Assembly (NCBI RefSeq): GCF_046630445.1
Contig: NC_092340.1
Location: 367,063,001 to 367,127,000, forward strand
Origin: Rutidosis leptorrhynchoides
Lineage: Eukaryota; Streptophyta; Magnoliopsida; Asterales; Asteraceae
Direction: 5' to 3'
Length of the DNA stretch: 64,000 nt
Shown here: one piece after another, positions 22,161-34,589 of the stretch
How the letters are laid out: every line of letters begins with the position of its first letter
Position numbering within the stretch: the stretch's first letter is position 1
Notes under the pieces: generated by a model
What the model saw: the letters and a program-made list of their open reading frames with translations, nothing else
Told to the model about the DNA's origin: nothing
Database searches by the model: none
Position numbers and translations under genes: made by a program

Positions 22161-23398
22161 AAGAAATTTCGTCCCCGAAATTTGATAAAGGTCGTCATGA
22201 CTAACAATGAGAATGTTATTATAATAATTATAGAGTTTTATCATGTTCAAGAAGAATGGATAAAATAATTCGATTACTCGAAGCGTGTTAGTGAAGTTAT
22301 CGTAAATGAATGAAATAAGATAATAGTGATTCGTCGTATCTTTTGACGTCATCACGATTGATCTCCGAAAAGAAAATCTTTGTAATCTATATTGGATTTG
22401 ATTATTTGGCGATTAAGGAAATTATGATCCTCTTCGAATTAATGCGATAATCCATTTTGATTTCTCTGTCGGATATTTCACTATAAATCCACCTCATTTG
22501 TTTTCTTACAACTCACACCTTCTCAACTCATATTTTAAAGTATTTGTCAATATGCTTCATCCAGTGCTGATTCTTGATATAATCCTCACTTTCATATCTG
22601 TCGCTCTTCTTTTTCATCTGCCTCCGGAAGAATCTATTTACTTCTACTATACTCTTGGTTTTATAGTGTTTTTAGTTCTCCCGTGTCTTTATATTGCTAT
22701 ATGCATTGATATATACGGTTTGTGATTTCTGGGTTGTTGTTTTTATATCTTCCCTTATATTTCAAAGTCCTTGCTTCTTCTATAATCATTGTTATCCACA
22801 GTTAATGCTCTCTTCTATTTGCTATGATTTATACTCCCATTTCTAGTTCGGAGCTTTGTCCTTTCGTTTCTTCTTCTTGCGATTAAGCACCGTTTGTAAT
22901 GATCCAGAATTTGCAGATATAAATTTCAGAATGAACATTGTTAATGTTCTAGGAAGGAAATTGTAATGGCACGATCTTGACTTGTCAAATTACCAGAATA
23001 CCTCAGAAAAGGCCGAATCATCAAGAAATATTTTCTTGATATTTAGAGATCAAAGAGAATACAAGAGTCGTGTAACATAGCACATGATGACGTTATGATC
23101 TGTGAATCATCATGTTCCATTTAGAAACTCAGCATGAATTACTGTAATATAATCACGTTGATCAAGTGTCATTATATTATACTAACTCATGCTTCAGCTC
23201 CCAACACTTCTTCAAGAATATTCCTATTTTAAACTTGAATGTTTCAGAATTTAGAAACTAAAATAGTTTCTTTTATGATATAATATAGATAGCGCGAAGA
23301 GGTAAATGATTTCAGATAAGAATAATTATAAAAATATCTTCAGAAGTATGGATGATATTTATAATGAAAGATACGATGATATCTTAGAATGTCTAATA
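22161..23398. other. C internal 3' region, no gene seen
   Basis: AT-rich sequence with short spurious frames only. CTTTGTCCTTTCG and T/C-rich stretches occur near 22850-22880. From 22999 on it repeats the sequence at 16965. Confidence 0.5.
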
Positions 23399-23797
23399 TC
23401 AGAGGATGATGAAGGATATTGTCCGCAGGGGTTTAGAGTCAGGAGCAAGGTATTCGTTAATGACTTCAGCAAGTACTGAATCATTTGGATTCTTTGAAGG
23501 CAGGTTCAGCCTTTGTGATTTGTCCACAGCCTCCTTCATACTTTGCTCAATCCGTTTTCCAGTTCCAAAGCTTCTCTTTTTCTGAGCTTTGCCAATATAC
23601 TATCCTTTATCATCCAACTTTTTACTGTTAAGGTCGTTTACAGTTTTTGTTGCTTCATCAGCATTTTTCAAAATTTTGAGAACTAGTTCGCAGTTTAGGG
23701 TGTTTTTCAGAAATTTCTCATTCAAAGAATGTAAGTCTTGGAGGTAGACATTGTGTGTATATGTAATTGTTGATGTAGACATGCTGCGAGGTTTCAA
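23399..23797 (-). pseudogene. C-family 133-codon ORF with one in-frame stop (right copy)
   Basis: Near-identical to 17365-17763 (one visible Glu/Lys change at residue 41) with the same amber codon. Unknown function. If translated past the stop it would give a basic, helix-rich protein of about 130 residues. Confidence 0.4.
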
Positions 23798-25607
23798 AAT
23801 ACTGATTGCTAATTTTCAATAATTGGTATGGCAATTCTTGTTATAAGGTACGAATGAGTATATGATAGGGTTTCGATAATTATAATGATTTTTTTTTTTT
23901 TTTTTGAAAGTTAAATATCAGTGAAGTTGTTGGTAAGTTTATTGCTAATGTGGTGAATATAAACGATTCCCCCGGTAACGTTGGCGAAAGGGCAACGTAT
24001 CTATCGAGGTTATAATAAGACTGTTTTGATTGAGAAGTCGAAGTTGACTTGCTGGAGCTGTGACAAAACTGTCTATTTTGAAACGGAATTGAAAAGTTAT
24101 TTTAGCTAGTAAATGCCAAAGGGTCTAACACGGATACGTGTCGAACTATGACTTGGGTTTTGAGAGTTTTTCAGGTGTATAACTGTGGGTAACATGTGGT
24201 TGGATCATCATCTCGATTGTTCCTTAGTTGAAGTGTCTTCAGGAATTTCGTAGGGTTTGAGCACATATTGTAATCGTTAATACATATGATGTTCTAACAC
24301 AGTTTTGAAGTCAAAGTATAGCTTTGAAAGATATAGGAATCTAAGAGTGATGATACTGGTTATATTTCGAATTGAATTATGCGATTTCAAAATCAAAATA
24401 TGTAATTGAATTTGAATGAGTATGATTGTTTTGATTTATATGAAAGAATGGATATTGTTGTGAAAGTAGGGAGTATAGTTGATGATTGCTGAATCAGTTT
24501 CGAAAAATGTAATATATTAATTGTGAATTTATATATCTCTCGGATATTACCTACCCGTTAAAAAAAATTTCACAATTAATATTTTGTACAAAAGAAGTTT
24601 ATTACAGTCTTTATGAAAATATATGTGTATATTTTCTTTAGATGTAATATAGATTTAATGAGTTAATATTAAATTAAACTCATTTGTTTTATGGTTGGAA
24701 CTAGAATTGAGTAATCCCTAAAACTTTATAAATTGCATAAGTATTTCTTCAATAATATTGAAATTATGAATCATTACTTTGTTATTTGTTGGTTTTCGTG
24801 AAATTCTTGTGAACTTCGCAAGGTACGAATGATGTTATTTGAAAAGTTTCGAGTACATCGATGATGAAAGTGTAAAATCAAACATATATTCGAATAATAC
24901 ACTTGATTTATTATGAATTGGATTTTTATTGAATTGAGACAGAGATTGTAATTAACGATGGTTAAGTTGCGGACGAAGGACGTACATCATTGCATATTTG
25001 TAATATGAATTAACTGAGTAGTTAAGATTCACACATAATAGCTTAGTACGGGAAGATTTATTATGGTTTAAAAATTTATACATATAAAATATACATATAA
25101 ATCTTTCGATTGGAAATGAGTTAATACTTCATAACTCGTTGATACAATATATTTGTTGTTGATTCGTAATGATGTCCACAATAAATCTTGAACTGACAGA
25201 GTTTGTGATGTTACAGGTGCTGTTGATTCTGACGATACTGCCGGCACTGACTGTGTTGATGATGCTACGGTCCTGTTGATGCTGTTGGTAAAACAATTCT
25301 AGCTTGTAAATCGTACACCATTTTCGATCAAAGTTTCTACTCTACCATCTCCGTTCACTCATCCGATTTACGGTCAGAATTAAATAATCTCTAAGATTTT
25401 GGAGATTACATAACTGCCGCAGAGATATCTCTTCAATGAAGTTTGTGAATTAATACTTCATCGTTTCTTGTTGTTGATATTCCTGGATATTTACAGGGCG
25501 TATGACGTTGATGTTTGAGATACAGATTGTGATGTTGCGGTGTGGGATGTGGATGTTGTTGTTGGTGGTGGTGATGGTACTGTTGGTGTTGCTGATGGTG
25601 GTACTGT

Positions 25608-26030
25608 TTATGCTGCTGGTGTTTGTAACCTTTGCACCATATTCTCCAAAGCCACTACCCGAGCGCGAAGCTCGTTGACTTCTTCTATTACACCGGGGTG
25701 ATTGTCGGTTTGGACGAGCGGATAAATAAAATCTAGAATTTGGTGTAGTATGTAATCGTGACGAGATACTCTAGAAATAAGAGAGAAAATGGTGTTTCGG
25801 ATAGGTTTACCGGTAAGTGCTTCAGGTTCTTCGCCAAGAGGGCAATGTGGTGGATGGAAGGGATCACCTTCTTCTTGTCTCCAATGATTAAGGAGGCTAC
25901 GAACCCATCCCCAATTCATCCAGAATAGATGATGACTAATTGGTTGATCCATTCCGGTCACACTGCTTTCGGAACTTGAGTGGGATTCCATTTCAGAATC
26001 CGAGGGACTTGAACTAATGACGAATTCCAT
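25608..26030 (-). CDS. C-family ORF1, 140 aa (right copy)
   Basis: First ORF after the PBS and leader, ATG 375 bases from the PBS. It has the same layout as the left copy: serine/acidic N-terminus, Trp-rich middle, C-terminal heptads (VNELRARVVALENMVQRL), ending QTPAA. A poly-Thr/Asn-coding low-complexity stretch follows in another frame. It is the only intact protein of the complete C unit. It may assist packaging or may be a passive remnant of a gag leader. Confidence 0.5.
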   Translation of the reverse strand: MEFVISSSPSDSEMESHSSSESSVTGMDQPISHHLFWMNWGWVRSLLNHWRQEEGDPFHPPHCPLGEEPEALTGKPIRNTIFSLISRVSRHDYILHQILDFIYPLVQTDNHPGVIEEVNELRARVVALENMVQRLQTPAA

Positions 26031-26321
26031 TTCGTACGATTGAATAAAGAATTTTTCGATATGAAATGATTTTCCGGCTATCGGGTGGTATTCTAATTAT
26101 ATAGAGCAAAAGGTTTCGTAGATTACGGAGGAATTTACGGAATATGTCAGGCAAAGTTTACAGTAACAAATACGCTAAGATATGAATTAGCAGATACGCT
26201 AAGATATGAATTTTGTCTATACACTATTCATGCAATCAATGCAATAAGATGTGTCTAGACTAAGAATGATAAGCAGGTAATTTTCGACAAAAATGATGAG
26301 CAAAACTTTTGACATGCAGAC

Positions 26322-26404
26322 ACGGTCGAAGTCCAGACTCACTAATGCATCCTAACGACTATCAGTTAGACACACTAATGCAGACCTGGTTCGCTAAGAC
26401 CACT
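26322..26404 (-). promoter_or_regulatory. Post-PBS leader, C (right copy)
   Basis: Same conserved leader as 20286-20369 and as in family A: ACACGGTCGAAGTCCAGACT on the + strand, followed by CACACTAATGCA toward the PBS. Confidence 0.5.
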
Positions 26405-26416
26405 GCTCTGATACCA
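26405..26416 (-). promoter_or_regulatory. Primer binding site (tRNA-iMet), C element
   Basis: Reverse complement TGGTATCAGAGC, two bases from the LTR end at 26419. Confidence 0.9.
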
Positions 26417-26418
26417 AC

Positions 26419-28177
26419 TGAAAGGATCCGTTCATATACATTATAAACGATTCACAATAGTTGATTACATCGCGAGGTATTTGACCTCTATATGATACAT
26501 TTTACAAACATTGCATTCGTTTTTAAAAGACAAACTTTCTTTACAACAAAAGTTGACGGCATGCACACCATTTCATAATACATCCAACTATAATTGGCTT
26601 AATAATAATCTTGATGAACTCAATGACTCGAATGCAACGTCTTTCAAAATATGCCATGAATGACTCCAAGTAATATCCTTAAAATGAGTTAATGCACAGC
26701 GGAAGATTTCTTTAATACAATACTGTATTTCGTAGCAATTATGTATATGACGGCATTGAACAAGTGCAGGGTTTGTCTCAGATTCACGAACGTATCAATA
26801 TTGTGATTCAATATTGCAGGAAAGTACGTAGACGCAACGAAAATGATAAACGTTAGGTTGACCTCACGAGCAATACCCTCGATCAATACCCATAACCTCC
26901 ATAGCTATAACCCATAATTTCCTTAGCTCTATCCCGTTTGAAAACTTATTTTGAAATCGTCTGAGTATAAATCCATCGTAGTATTTTATGTATACTTATA
27001 ATATCTTGAAATAATACAAAGAAAATATATATATGTAATTCGATTGAGAGAGTTTAGAGAAATATATTTTCAAGTTTCTATGAAATAATGAAACCGATTG
27101 AATTCTATTTATAATAGATTTTTGAATTATTAAAGTGAATTATTAAAGTATGAATTATTAAAGTGAATTATTAAAGTATGAATTATTAAAGTGAATTATT
27201 AAAGTGAATTATTAAAGTATGAATTATTAAAGTGAATTATTAAAGTATGAATTATTAAAGTGAATTATTAAAGTGAATTATTAAAGTATGAATTATTAAA
27301 GTGAATTATTAAAGTATGAATTATTAAAGTGAATTATTAAAGTATGAATTATTAAAGTGAATTATTAAAGTATGAATTATTAAAGTGAATTATTAAAGTA
27401 TGAATTATTAAAGTTAAAGTAAAATAAAAGTAAAGTAAAGGTAAAGTTAAAGTATAGTAAAAGTATAAAAACTATGTATGTATAATACGCGTATAAATAT
27501 ATATAATATTAATTTAAATCGATATATATATTTAATGAAATAAAATATAAATATCGTTATATTTATTATACTGGTTAAGTAGTGAGTTGTCAAAAGTGAT
27601 TCTAGATATTTATAAAAGTTATATACATTTTAATAATAAAGTTCTTTTTAAACTGAAAACGTCTTTGTACGTTTGAAAATAGATTAATAGAATATTATGG
27701 AAACCAATTCTCCACTAACTTTTGTCTAACTTTCGTAAATGACACTTTTTATTTTTATTTATAAATAGCTTTACAAATTATTCTGAATATCGTTAAGAGG
27801 AATAGATTTTCTTAAATCATAGTGGACCTCTCAACAGAGACTTGTAATCATAATTCAATGTTTCTGATAATTCAATCATTTAATATATTTTTTTTTAATT
27901 TCGTCGAAAATCATATTGAAACAAATACGTTCGTGTAAAGTATTATACGTTTAATACTTTATTAATATTCTCAAGTTATAATATATATATATATATACAT
28001 ATACATATCTATTTATATATAACGGTTCGTGAATCGTCGGAATTTGGTCGAGGTTATAATGAATGTATGAACACAGTTTAAAATTCTTGAGATTTAACTT
28101 AACAAACTTTGCTTATCGTGTTGGAATAATATAAAGATTAAAGTTTAAATTTGATCGAAAATTTCCGGGTCGTCACA
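26419..28177 (-). repeat. C-family 5' LTR
   Basis: 1759 bp, near-identical to 20384-22146, which implies recent insertion or gene conversion. Differences are mainly in the minisatellite phase (27123-27413), the (TA)n length and scattered substitutions. The right edge TGTGACG meets A-family RT sequence at 28178. Confidence 0.92.
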
Positions 28178-29474
28178 GAGTTTTCGGGGTTTCCCACTTT
28201 TCAACGGTTTCAATCTTTGCTGGATCTACCTGAATACCTTCTTTGTTCACTATATGACCGAGGAATTGAACTTCTTCCAACCAAAATGCACACTTTGAAA
28301 ACTTAGCGTACAGTTTTTCTTTTCTTAACAACTCTAGCACTTTTCTCAAATGTTCTTCATGCTCTTGGTCATTCTTTGAGTAAATAAGTATGTCATCGAT
28401 GAAAACAATGACAAACTTGTCAAGGTATGGTTCACACACTCGGTTCATGAGGTCCATGAACATAGCTGGTGCGTTAGTTAACCCAAACAGCATAACCATA
28501 AACTCGTAATGATCGTAACGTGTCCTAAAAGCAGTCTTTGGAATATCATCCTCCTTCACCTGCATTTGATAATACCTAGAGCGTAAATCAATCTTCGAAT
28601 AAACCGACGAGCCTTGTAGTTAATCAAATAAGTCGTTGATTCTTGGTAGTGGGTAACGGTTCTTGATGGTAAGTTTGTTCAACTCTCGGTAGTCGATACA
28701 CAACCTGAATGTACCATCTTTCTTCTTGACAAACAGAACAGGAGCTCCCCATGGTGATGTACTTGGTCGAATGAAACCACACTCTAACAGTTCCTGTAAT
28801 TGACTTTGTAATTCTTTCATTTCGCTGGGTGCGAGTCTGTATGGAGCACGAGCTATTGGTGCAGCTCCTGGTACAAGGTCTATTTGAAATTCAACGGATA
28901 GATGTGGGGGTAATCCCGGTAATTCTTTCGAAAATACATCGGGAAATTCTTTTGCGATGGGAACATCACTGATGTTCTTTTCTTCAGGTTTAACTTCCTT
29001 GATGTGTGCTAGAATGACGTAACAACCTTTTCTTATTAGTTTCTGCGCCTTCAAACTACTAATAAGATTTAATTTTGCGTTGTTCTTTTCTCCGTACACC
29101 ATTAAAGGTTTTCCTTTTTCACGCATAATGCGAATCGCATTTTTGTAACAAACGACCTCTGCTCTCACCTTTTTTAACCAGTCCATGCCAATTATTACAT
29201 CAAAACTCCCTAACTCGACTGGTATTAAATCAATTTTAAACGTTTCATCCCCCAGTTTAATTTCTCTATCCCTGCATATATTATATGCTGAAATTAATTT
29301 ACCGTTTGCTAATTCGAGTAAAAATTTACTATCCAAAGGCGTCAATGGGCAACTTAACTTAGCACAAAAATCTCTACTCATATAGCTTCTATTCGCACCC
29401 GAATCAAATAAAACATAAGCAGATTTATTATCAATAAGAAACGTACATGTAACAAGCTCCGGGTCTTCCTGCAC
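28178..29474 (-). pseudogene. Protease and truncated RT of A copy 2
   Basis: Protease motif [12 protein letters not shown] (the usual Ala-Asp after the catalytic triad is changed to Ala-Asn) leads to RT blocks [18 protein letters not shown] and FIDDILIYS with both catalytic aspartates. A TAA near 28620 replaces the CAA of DLFDQLQG, a C-to-T change. The sequence stops inside the RT connection at ETPKT, where C-family DNA begins. RNase H, integrase and chromodomain are absent. Gag and pol share one frame, as expected for Tekay elements. Confidence 0.88.
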
Positions 29475-30677
29475 TTCTGCCGTATTAATATTGAAAACTC
29501 TTCCGTGGTCCTGCCCATTAGTATTCCCCTGATTCGGGCAATTACTTCTAATGTGGCCCGATTTTCCACATCCATAACAAACAAAGGCGACATTACTTGT
29601 TTTGCCACTATTTGTTCCTTTAGTTCTGTTAAACTTTGGTCCGTAGACCTCACACTTTTTCGCACCATGGCCAGTTCTTTTACACTTGGTGCAAAATGTC
29701 GCGCAGAACCCATTCTGGTGGTACTCTTCACACCTTTGGCATTTTTGGTTTTTGTTGCCGTTGTTGTTATTGATGTTATTGTTGGGATTGTTATTGTTGT
29801 TGGAACGGTTGTTGTTGTTGTTGTTGTTGTTGGGACGTTTGTTGTAGTTATTATTGGGATTGCGGTTATTGTTGCGAGTGTTGTTGCGGTTGTGGTAGTA
29901 ATTGTTGTTGTTGTATTGGTGACCCTTGTCACTGGTTTCTTCTTACTTTCTCTTGAGTTGTTTCGTGTTAGCTTCTTCGGCCGCATGCTCTTTAATTCTT
30001 TCCTCAATCTGATTTATGAGTTTATGAGCCATTCGACTTACCTTTTGTATGGAAGCGGGCTCGTGTGAACTCACATCTTCTTGAATCCTTACTGGTAACC
30101 CTTTTATAAACGCGTCGATCTTCTCTTCTTCATCTTCGAACGTTCCTGGACATAATAGGCACAACTCTGTGAATCGTCGTTCATATGTGGTAATGTCGAA
30201 CCCTTGTGTTCGTAACTCTCTAAGCTCTACTTGGAGCTTATTGACTTCGTTTCTAGGACGGTACTGCTCGTTCATCAATTGCTTGAATGCCGACCACGGT
30301 AGTACGTAAGCAGCATTTTGTCCTACCTGTTCAAGATAGGTGTTCCACCACGTTAACGCAGTACCTGTGAAGGTATGCGTAGCGTACTTAACTTTGTCCT
30401 CTTCAGTACACTTACTTATGGCAAACACCGATTCGACTTTCTCGGTCCACCATTTCAATCCAATTGGTCCTTCAGTTCCATCAAATTCCAAAGGTTTGCA
30501 GGCAGTGAATTCTTTGTAGGAGCATCCTACACGATTTCTTGTGGAATTAGTTCCACTGCTAGATCCAGAGTTATTGTTATTTTGCATCGCAGCCTGTACT
30601 GCGGCTATGTTTGCTGCAAGGAAAACACGGAAGTCTTCCTCGCTCATGTTCAAATTTTGACGAGTCGCTGGTGCCAT
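29475..30677 (-). pseudogene. gag of A copy 2 (capsid plus zinc knuckle, one nonsense codon)
   Basis: Start at MAPATRQNLNMSEEDFRVFL. Retrotrans_gag domain with GPIGLKWWTEKVESVF, TGTALTWWNTYLEQVG and the YERRFTELCLLCPG segment. A TAA at 29943-29945 (TGG in copy 3) ends it after KQLKRK. Past the stop the same frame continues through an Asn-rich linker and a good zinc knuckle ([14 protein letters not shown]) into the protease. The Asn-rich linker produces long poly-Thr or poly-Val shadow frames, which are not genes. Confidence 0.85.
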
Positions 30678-31015
30678 TTCCTTCAAAAATAGCCAAAAGA
30701 ATTGAGTTAATCATATAGAATTTAAGAGTAGTCAATAGTATCTCGTAGCATTATATGAACTTATTTATAAAAGCTTTTTCTTCATATTAGCATTTTATCG
30801 TTTTAATTTGGGTAGTACCTACCCTTTAAGTTCATACTTACTAGCTACTATACAACTCAACTACTACGCTTCTATATGAAAAACTTATTACAATAATATT
30901 TCGCGTTCAAACTTTATACAAAATATTACAAACTTACAATACCTCTATTATACATATAGGATGAAATATATCACAAAATGACTTTGCTACCCGGCAGCTA
31001 TAAAGGCAATTCTAG

Positions 31016-31708
31016 TTAATACGCAAGTTGTTCAGCAAAAGAAATAAAGACACGTAATTCATAAGTCCAGAAACAAGTCATGAATTCTGGTTTTACTAAG
31101 ACGACTTCCCATCCTTGGTTTTGTGGAAAGTAACCGTTATGACCATTGGCTAGGCAGGATGTTGTAATTTCGTCAAAAGTACGAGGATTTCGTAATGCCC
31201 AACAGCCCCGTAACAATCTAAAAACCTTGTTTCTCATCTCAACTACCGAGTCCGTCACTTGTGGGAATGTTTTATTTAAAAGTTGCAATCCAATGTTCTT
31301 TTTCTCAATTTGATGAGAAGCGAACATTATTAACCCGTAAGCATAACATGCTTCTTTATGTTGCATGTTAGAAGCTCTTTCTAACTCACGAAATCCTATG
31401 TTGGGATATGTTGAGTCAAAATAGGTTCGTAACCCGTAGCGTAAAATTGCATCTGGGTTTTCCGCACTAAATGTCTTAAAGAAAACTTGGCGTAACTTAA
31501 AGTCTCCCCAATGTGATATACCCCATCTTTCAAAGGAAAGCCTTTTATATACTAAGGCATGCCTGGAATGTCTTTCAAACGTTTGACAAACTAATTTTAC
31601 CGTAATTAATTGTGCTGATGAATTCTGCCCAACTCTAGACAAGATTTCATCAATCATATATCCTGGTAGTTCTTCTAAAATTTTTGGTTGTCTATCCTTA
31701 ACGTCCAT
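31016..31708 (-). CDS. Retrotransposon-borne F-box / Sel1-like protein, A copy 2
   Basis: 230 residues, intact. An F-box lies at about residues 14-58 (LPGYMIDEILSRV, then a CQTFERHSRHALVYKRLSF half). A Sel1-like or MYND-F-box-type segment lies at about 105-140 (RASNMQHKEACYAYGLIMF). The end is Trp/Cys-rich (CFWTYELRVF). Plant proteins of this layout (F-box protein At2g35280/At1g67340-like, recalled) are SCF ubiquitin ligase adaptors. It lies between acidic ORF1 and gag in sense orientation. No stop is present, although gag, pol and ORF1 of this copy all have stops. A TTTTACAG splice acceptor lies 15 bases before the ATG (31723-31724). Confidence 0.8.
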   Translation of the reverse strand: MDVKDRQPKILEELPGYMIDEILSRVGQNSSAQLITVKLVCQTFERHSRHALVYKRLSFERWGISHWGDFKLRQVFFKTFSAENPDAILRYGLRTYFDSTYPNIGFRELERASNMQHKEACYAYGLIMFASHQIEKKNIGLQLLNKTFPQVTDSVVEMRNKVFRLLRGCWALRNPRTFDEITTSCLANGHNGYFPQNQGWEVVLVKPEFMTCFWTYELRVFISFAEQLAY

Positions 31709-31847
31709 TTTGTGTTTTTATACTGTAAAATAGACAAGGATTAGATTCATAAAAGATAATTAACAAACAATACAAGCAAGTTTTACATAGAACATAAAAG
31801 TACAAGCACACTACAATACATATAATACACAACATGATTACAACCCT

Positions 31848-32498
31848 CTAATCTGAATCACTGGTTTCTTCTTCTTCGGGCTTGGTTCGTTTTCCTAATT
31901 TTCTAGGGATATATGATGTTCCTCTAATACGAGCCGTCGTCTTCCACAATGGTTTAGAAAAACCTGGTGGTTTAGAGGTTCCCGGGTTATTGTTATAATT
32001 TAGGAAATACGGACGTTGCCGATACATATAAAGTTCATCGGGGTTGGAATCAGGTTTCTCTATTTTTATACCTTTTCCCTTATTATTTTCTTTTGCCATA
32101 TTAAATTAGGTCGAGGTAATTTCTATAACATCATCAGAATTCTCATCGGGATCTGATTCATCGGAAAATTGGTAATCTTCCCAATATTTTACTTCCTCGG
32201 CAGAAACACCATTGACCATTTTTAACTTTGGTCTGTTGGTTGATGATTATCTTTTATTTAATCGATTTACTGTAGGTATCAATATTTCTTCCTCCGGAAC
32301 CTCTTCTTCTTCCAGTTCCTCCTCTTCCGGTTCCTCCTCTTCTGATTCCTCTTCTTTCGATTCCTCTTCTTCCGGTTCCTCTTCTTCCGGTTCCTCTTCT
32401 TCCGGTTCCTCTTCGGGAATTTGTGAATCTTCCCAAATTATATTCGACTCTTCATTATTATTAGGTGAGTCGATGGGATTTGTACTAGTGGTAGACAT
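31848..32498 (-). pseudogene. Acidic ORF1 of A copy 2, split by stops
   Basis: Starts MSTTSTNPIDSPNNNEES, then a Glu/Pro tandem array (EEEPEEEEPEEEE; DNA repeats of about 15 bases) and VPEEEILIPTVNRLNKR. A TAA follows where copy 3 has a sense codon, and a second TAA lies just before 32099. The distal part keeps KENNKGKGIKIEKPDSNPDE and the basic end PRKLGKRTK..SDSD. The + strand reading of the array as poly-Ser is an antisense shadow. Confidence 0.75.
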
Positions 32499-32606
32499 CT
32501 AACACACAATATCAAATACATTAAAAGGTTAATATATCACATAATATTTACATGTTAATAATATATAGTTTCCAACAAAAGTGTTAAGCAATCGTTTTTA
32601 AAGAAA

Positions 32607-32692
32607 ACACGGTCGAAGTCCAGACTCACTAATGTATCCTAAAAAACTCGATAAGACACACTAATGCAAATTTCTGGTTCTCTAAGACCAAC
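32607..32692 (-). promoter_or_regulatory. Post-PBS leader of A copy 2
   Basis: Read on the - strand, GTTGGTCTTAGAGAACCAG, then GCATTAGTGTGTCTTA, then TCTGGACTTCGACCGTGT. The same blocks occur in A copy 3 and both C copies. Confidence 0.5.
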
Positions 32693-32704
32693 GCTCGGAT
32701 ACCA
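32693..32704 (-). promoter_or_regulatory. Primer binding site of A copy 2
   Basis: Reverse complement TGGTATCCGAGC, the tRNA-iMet complement with one A-to-C difference. The same variant occurs in copy 3, so it is a family trait. Confidence 0.85.
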
Positions 32705-33101
32705 ACTGAAATGTCCCGTTCATATTGATTATAAACGTTCCATATTAATTAATTTCGTCGCGAGGTTTTGACCTCTATATGAGATGTTTTTCAAAGACTG
32801 CATTCATTTTTAAAACAACCATAACCTTTATTTAATCGATAAAGGTTTAAAAAATATTACATAAATTATCAAATAATGATAATCTACAATATACCGTTTA
32901 CACACGACCATTACATAATGGTTTACATTAAGAATATATTACATCAAAAATAAGTTTCTTGAATGCAGTTTTTACACAATATCATACAAGCATGGACTCC
33001 AAATCTTGTCCTTATTTTAGTATGCAACAGCGGAAACTCTTAATAATCACCTGAGAATAAACATGCTTAAAACGTCAACAAAAAAGTTGGTGAGTTATAG
33101 G

Positions 33102-34542
33102 TGTAGAGACCCGTCCTAATCCATCCGGACGAAGTCCATATCGATTACAAACGATTCACAACAGTTGATTACATCGCGAGATAATTGACCTCTATATGAT
33201 AAATTTTACAAACATTGCATTCGTTTTTAAAAGACAAACTTTCGTTACATCGACAGTTGACAGGCATATAAAGCATTTCATAATATATCCAAATATAATT
33301 GACTTAATAATAATCTTGATGAACTCAACGACTCGAATGCAACATCTTTTGAAATATGTCATGAATGACTCCAAGTAATATCTCTAATATGAGCAAATGC
33401 ACAGCGGAAGATTTCTTTCGTACCTGAGAATAAACATGCTTTAAAGTGTCAACCAAAAGGTTGGTGAGTTCATTAGTTTATCATAAAGAATCATTTCATA
33501 ATTTTAATAGACCACAAGATTTCATACTTCCATTTCTCATAATCATACGTCCCATGCATAGAGACAAAAATATCATTCATATGTATTGAACACCTGGTAA
33601 CCGACATTCACAATATGCATATAAGAATATCCCCATCATTCCGGGATCCTCCTTCGGACATGATATAAATTTCGAAGTACTAAAGCATCCGGTACTTTGG
33701 ATGGGGCTTGTTGGGCCCGATAGATCTATCTTTAGAGTTCGCGTCAATTAGGGTGTCTGTTCCCTAATTCTTAGATTACCAGACTATATAAAAAGGGGCA
33801 TATTCGATTTCGATCATTCAACCATATAATGTCATTTTAATTACTCGTGTCTATTTTGTAAAACAGTTATAAAAGTTGCGCATGTATTCTCAGTCCCAAA
33901 AATGTAAAGAGTAAAAGGGGATCAAAGGAACTCACGCATATAAATATTGTAAAACAGTTAATAAAGCATTTGCATGTATTCTCAGCCCAAAAACATAAAG
34001 AGTAAAAAGGGAGCAAATGAAACTCACACTACTGTATTTTGTAGTAAAAATACATATGACGTCATTGAACAAGTGTAGGGTTGACCTCGGATTCACGAAC
34101 CTATATCATTCATATATATATTAACACATATACTTGTAATCGAATAAAGTTTATATATATTTTATAATGTATTAATATTAATATTTTTATGTATAATTAT
34201 ATTAGTACCTATAATAGGTTATGTTATATATATAAAATATATAATTTAATGTTATAATAATATGTTAATTAAGTATAAAAAATCATAGTAACTTGTAATA
34301 TTATTATACTTATGCTATAAGTAATAATTATAAATAATATCTGTTGTAATGAAAATAATAATAATATTAGTAACTTTATTTAAATCAATAATAATGATAA
34401 TAATAATATTAATGTTAAAAATGATAATTATAATAATAGTACTAATAATAATAATAGTAGTAATAATAATGTTAATAGATATAATGATAATAAAATATAT
34501 GTACAATATGTCACTAATAATAATAATAATAATAATAATAAT

Positions 34543-34589
<47 letters not shown>

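Larger units (their letters stand above)
20384..28177 (-). mobile_element. Family-C non-autonomous LTR retroelement (LTR-internal-LTR)
   Basis: 5' LTR 28177 to 26419, PBS 26416 to 26405, internal 26418 to 22147, 3' LTR 22146 to 20384; 7.8 kb in total. The internal 4.27 kb has no protease, RT, RNase H or integrase signature in any frame. It contains ORF1 (25608-26030) and a 133-codon ORF. The LTRs, PBS, leader and polypurine tract are intact, as in LARD/TR-GAG-type parasites. The 5' end sits in the RT of A copy 2 (next bases GAGTT). Past the second LTR another C internal region follows directly, so the array came from unequal or intra-chromatid recombination. Confidence 0.8.

Noticed and set aside
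22498-22725. 75-codon hydrophobic frame in the C internal region
   Set aside because: Antisense to the element, no supporting copy on the left (region deleted), composition explained by T-rich DNA.
29378-30007. Poly-Thr frame (-) and poly-Val frame (+) over gag
   Set aside because: Shadows of the Asn-rich AAC-codon linker of gag. The gag frame shows the known family motifs.
31016-31708. Host F-box gene by chance next to a retrotransposon
   Set aside because: The same ORF lies at the same place and orientation between the leader and gag of another A copy (57378-58070).
32212-32502. Ser-rich frame on the + strand
   Set aside because: Antisense of the Glu/Pro repeat of acidic ORF1.
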